Source: Basidiobolus ranarum
Lineage: Eukaryota; Basidiobolomycota; Basidiobolomycetes; Basidiobolales
Length of the DNA stretch: 37,901 bases
Direction of reading: 5' to 3'
Assembly: GCA_040143965.1 (NCBI GenBank)
Contig: JASJQH010006927.1
Location: forward strand, 1-37,901
Part shown: piece by piece, positions 35,935-37,901 of the stretch
How the letters are laid out: each line of letters begins with the position of its first letter
How positions within the stretch are numbered: position 1 is the first letter of the stretch
Notes under the pieces: generated by a model
What the model saw: only the letters and a program-made list of their open reading frames with translations
The model's database searches: none
What the model was told of the DNA's origin: nothing
Position numbers and translations under genes: made by a program

Positions 35935-36277
35935 TGTTAACACATTCTACTCGTTAGTTTACATTTTGACAAAACTATAAATGTCAACTGAATACTCAAT
36001 TATTCAATAAGGGAAACCACCAATTTCTCTAATTCTCCAAACCACTTCCAACAAACTCCCAAAATACTTTAAGGAAGGTCCCAGGAACACATGTGCAAAG
36101 CTTGGGGTTTCTAGCCCAAGTTTGAAAAATCTATATATCTGAGAACTTCTAAGTTGGTGTCAATTTTCTAAGTAAATTCCTTATCAGAATAATGGGTAAT
36201 ATCTTGGTGAAATATAGAATAAGTAAATACTAAGCTATATATGACTATGCGGTGTTTAGGCAATGCTAATTTCAACA
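35935..36277 (-). mobile_element. 3' LTR of a minus-strand copia element
   Basis: About 343 bp. On the minus strand it starts TGTTGAAATTAGC and ends GTGTTAACA. A polypurine tract (TTGAGGGAGAG, minus strand) directly adjoins the start at 36278-36288, which fixes it as the 3' LTR. Its outer part of about 145 bp lies in the orientation opposite to that in the LTRs at 287-635 and 36848-37186. Ty1/copia type. Confidence 0.8.
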
Positions 36278-36847
36278 CTCTCCCTCAATTAACTAGTCTT
36301 ATAAACTAATCTTAAGGAAGGTGTAAATTTCTCAAATTTCTGTCTAGCTAATGGTTTGGTTAATATATCAGCCATCATGTCTTCTGCAGAACAATACATT
36401 AAGTCATTACACTTAATCTCTATAGTCTCTCTAATAAAATGATGTCTAATATCTATATGTTTGCTTGTGGTATGAAATGTGGGATTTCTAGCTATTTTGA
36501 TATAATTGTGATTATCTTGACATCTTGTATTTGATGAAGTTTAACAATAGTACAAATCTGTTAAGAGTTTTCTCAACCATGTTGCTTCTTTTGTTGCTTC
36601 ATAAGCAGCCATGTACTCAGCTTCTGTTGTATAAAGTGCTATGATAGGTTCATTTTTTTTTATTTGAATTCCAAGAAATAGCTCTGTTACCACAAAGAAA
36701 TAAGTATCCTGTTGCAGATCTTCTGTTTTCAATATCTCTACCCCATTTTACAGCTGAATATCCCAATAGATCAAAGTTTGATTCAGAATATGTTTATTTT
36801 AACCACAGATCCACAATACCTTGCAAATATCTGAAAATTCACTTAAC
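36278..36847 (-). mobile_element. Copia retrotransposon remnant, RNase H end of pol
   Basis: Minus-strand remnant of a Ty1/copia polyprotein. It shows the RNase H landmarks YTTEAEYMAAYEATKEATWL and, downstream toward the LTR, TSKHIDIRHHFIRE and ADILTKPL, the usual copia C-terminal motifs. It is 5'-truncated where the plus-strand element begins at 36848 and is broken, with a few breaks in the piece seen. A fossil; similarity of its LTR to the neighbour suggests moderate age. Confidence 0.85.
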
Positions 36848-37186
36848 TGTTAAAATTAGCATTGCCTAAACACCTATATAGTCATATATAGTTTAGTACT
36901 TAGTTATCTCTTAATTCACTAAGATATTATCCATTATTCTTAATTGGAATTTACTTAGAGTAGTTTTACCAACTTAGAAGATCCCTGATATAGAGCTTTT
37001 TCAAAGAAGCTCCCAACTTTGCACATATGTTCCTGGCACCTTCCTTAACACATTCTACATGTTAGTTTGTCTACATCAAAACAAAACTACAAATGTTAAC
37101 TTTCTATGTAATAAATCAATAAGTGAAAATCACCAATTTCTCTAATTCTCCAAACCACTTCCAACAGATTCCCAGATACTTTAACA
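36848..37186 (+). mobile_element. 5' LTR of a plus-strand copia element
   Basis: About 339 bp from TGTTAAAATTAGC to ACTTTAACA. It is followed within two bases by GGCTATGAGCCC, a worn initiator-Met tRNA primer-binding site (copia consensus TGGTATCAGAGC), which fixes it as a 5' LTR. It is clearly related to 35935-36277 and 287-635 but visibly diverged, so the copies are not recent. Confidence 0.8.
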
Positions 37187-37822
37187 GGCTATGAGCCCTA
37201 AGCTTGCACTCTCTGTAATGTCTACTTTGCAAATTTATGGAACATTTCCCTCTTCTGAAAAATTGGATAGAACAAATTATCAGGTTTAGAAAATTAAAAT
37301 GAAAATGCTGATACAAAAAAAAGAACTTTGGGACACTTTTGTAGGAGAGGAAAACAATGCAAAACTATTTGAAACCACAGTTTTATTCCAGGTTAAACAA
37401 GAACACAGTGCCTTTAACACAATTTGTCATAATGTTAAAGACAAATTGTTAATTCAATGTTCAGGAGCCAAAAGTGCCAAGAAGGTATGGAAAGCCATGG
37501 AAGACACCTACTAAGCAAGTCCTGCTGCCAACAAGATGTTTCTGAGAAGACAATTCTTTAACTTAAAGATGAAGCCAGAAGAATACAATAAATCACTAAT
37601 TTATAGTCACTGTTTTAGTGCATGAAATGGAATGCATTAGTGTATCTACTATTGATCAAGATATCATAGTTAAAGTCCTGAATAGCCTGCCACACAAGTT
37701 TCTGTTGGAGGATCTTGACATAATGGGGGTAGACTTTGAGTATTAGAAGCAACTTATGATAGTGTGTTTTAGTTGGTTTATTCTTAAGAGTATATGTGTT
37801 GAAATTATTTAGGGAGATATAT
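37187..37822 (+). mobile_element. Copia gag region, broken, running off the window
   Basis: Plus-strand gag-like sequence of a Ty1/copia element directly after the LTR and primer-binding site. Recognisable pieces include KKELWDTFVGEENNAKLF, AKKVWKAMEDTY and, further on, a stretch containing NSLPHKF, as in the UBN2/gag family. It is broken at several points and no intact ORF remains in the visible part. Homology to gag fades near 37740, where a tRNA-like insertion may begin. The rest of the element, if present, is beyond the window. Confidence 0.8.
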
Positions 37823-37895
37823 TGGTCTGGCCAAGATTTGAACCTGGGGCCTCCTTCACTCTAGCAAGGTGCTCTAACCACTGAGCTACCAGTCC
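37823..37895 (-). tRNA. tRNA-like sequence, probably SINE head or tRNA relic
   Basis: On the minus strand, 73 nt fold as a type I tRNA: 7-bp acceptor stem with one A-A mismatch, D arm GCTC/GAGC, anticodon arm CCTTG/GAAGG with one mismatch, 5-nt variable loop, and T arm CCAGG/CTTGG. The A box TAGCTCAGTGG is perfect; the B box GGTTCAAATCT is near consensus. The loop CTAGAGT would give anticodon AGA (Ser), but tRNA-Ser needs a long variable arm, which is absent. It more resembles a decayed tRNA-Ala-type sequence, hence a tRNA-derived SINE head or pseudogene rather than a working tRNA. It sits within copia-element sequence. Confidence 0.55.
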
Positions 37896-37901
37896 TTGTA
37901 T

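Noticed and set aside
37823-37895. Functional tRNA-Ser(AGA)
   Set aside because: No long variable arm, two stem mismatches, and location in retroelement debris.
1-37901. CRISPR array, prokaryotic operon, polinton or virus-like gene cluster
   Set aside because: No spaced direct-repeat array, no operon spacing, and no capsid or viral polymerase genes apart from the copia debris described.

Overview
The window is a stretch of a compact, AT-rich eukaryotic nuclear genome. Genes are broken by many introns of about 45-100 nt with GTAAGT-like donors, and intergenic gaps are only 0.3-1 kb. Early-diverging fungus is my best guess. The P-type ATPase has fungal-lineage features, there is a small Ser/Thr-rich GPI-anchored-type surface protein, and animal-like genes (Virilizer, Borealin, kinesin-10, ketohexokinase-like, tetraspanin) sit beside them. 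A non-fungal opisthokont is not excluded, and no marker here settles the phylum.

Layout. Positions 1-640 hold decayed copia-type LTR sequence, including one probable solo LTR. Then come eleven host genes: a Na+/K+-ATPase-like type IIC P-ATPase (883-4338, -); listerin/LTN1 (5306-10838, +); borealin (11122-11839, -); the VPS5/SNX1 retromer sorting nexin (12138-14610, -); a ketohexokinase-like PfkB kinase (15155-16292, +); a Ser/Thr-rich secreted, probably GPI-anchored protein (16696-17207, +); Virilizer/VIRMA of the m6A methyltransferase complex (17641-24035, -); a kinesin-10/KIF22 chromokinesin (24735-27784, +); coatomer alpha (28455-33011, -); an SRA1-domain protein (33591-34148, -); and a tetraspanin (34927-35868, +). 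I traced exon chains for all eleven. Each keeps an open frame from ATG to stop and gives a protein close to the usual family length. The right end (35935-37901) holds two copia elements back to back and a tRNA-like, probably SINE-derived, sequence.

The genes are mostly unrelated housekeeping functions: membrane traffic (VPS5, COPA), ribosome quality control (LTN1), mitosis (borealin, kinesin-10) and mRNA modification (VIRMA). They look like an ordinary gene island bounded by related LTR debris, not one pathway.

The most unusual signals are four. A segment of about 145 bp lies in opposite orientations within LTRs of the same family, bounded by TTAA. Telobox-like AACCCTAA motifs recur in three of the four divergent promoters. 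A GC-AG intron in VPS5 is supported by frame and homology. A purine tract, a pyrimidine tract and a strong G-quadruplex motif sit between the convergent kinesin and COPA genes. I found no convincing unknown multi-gene system.
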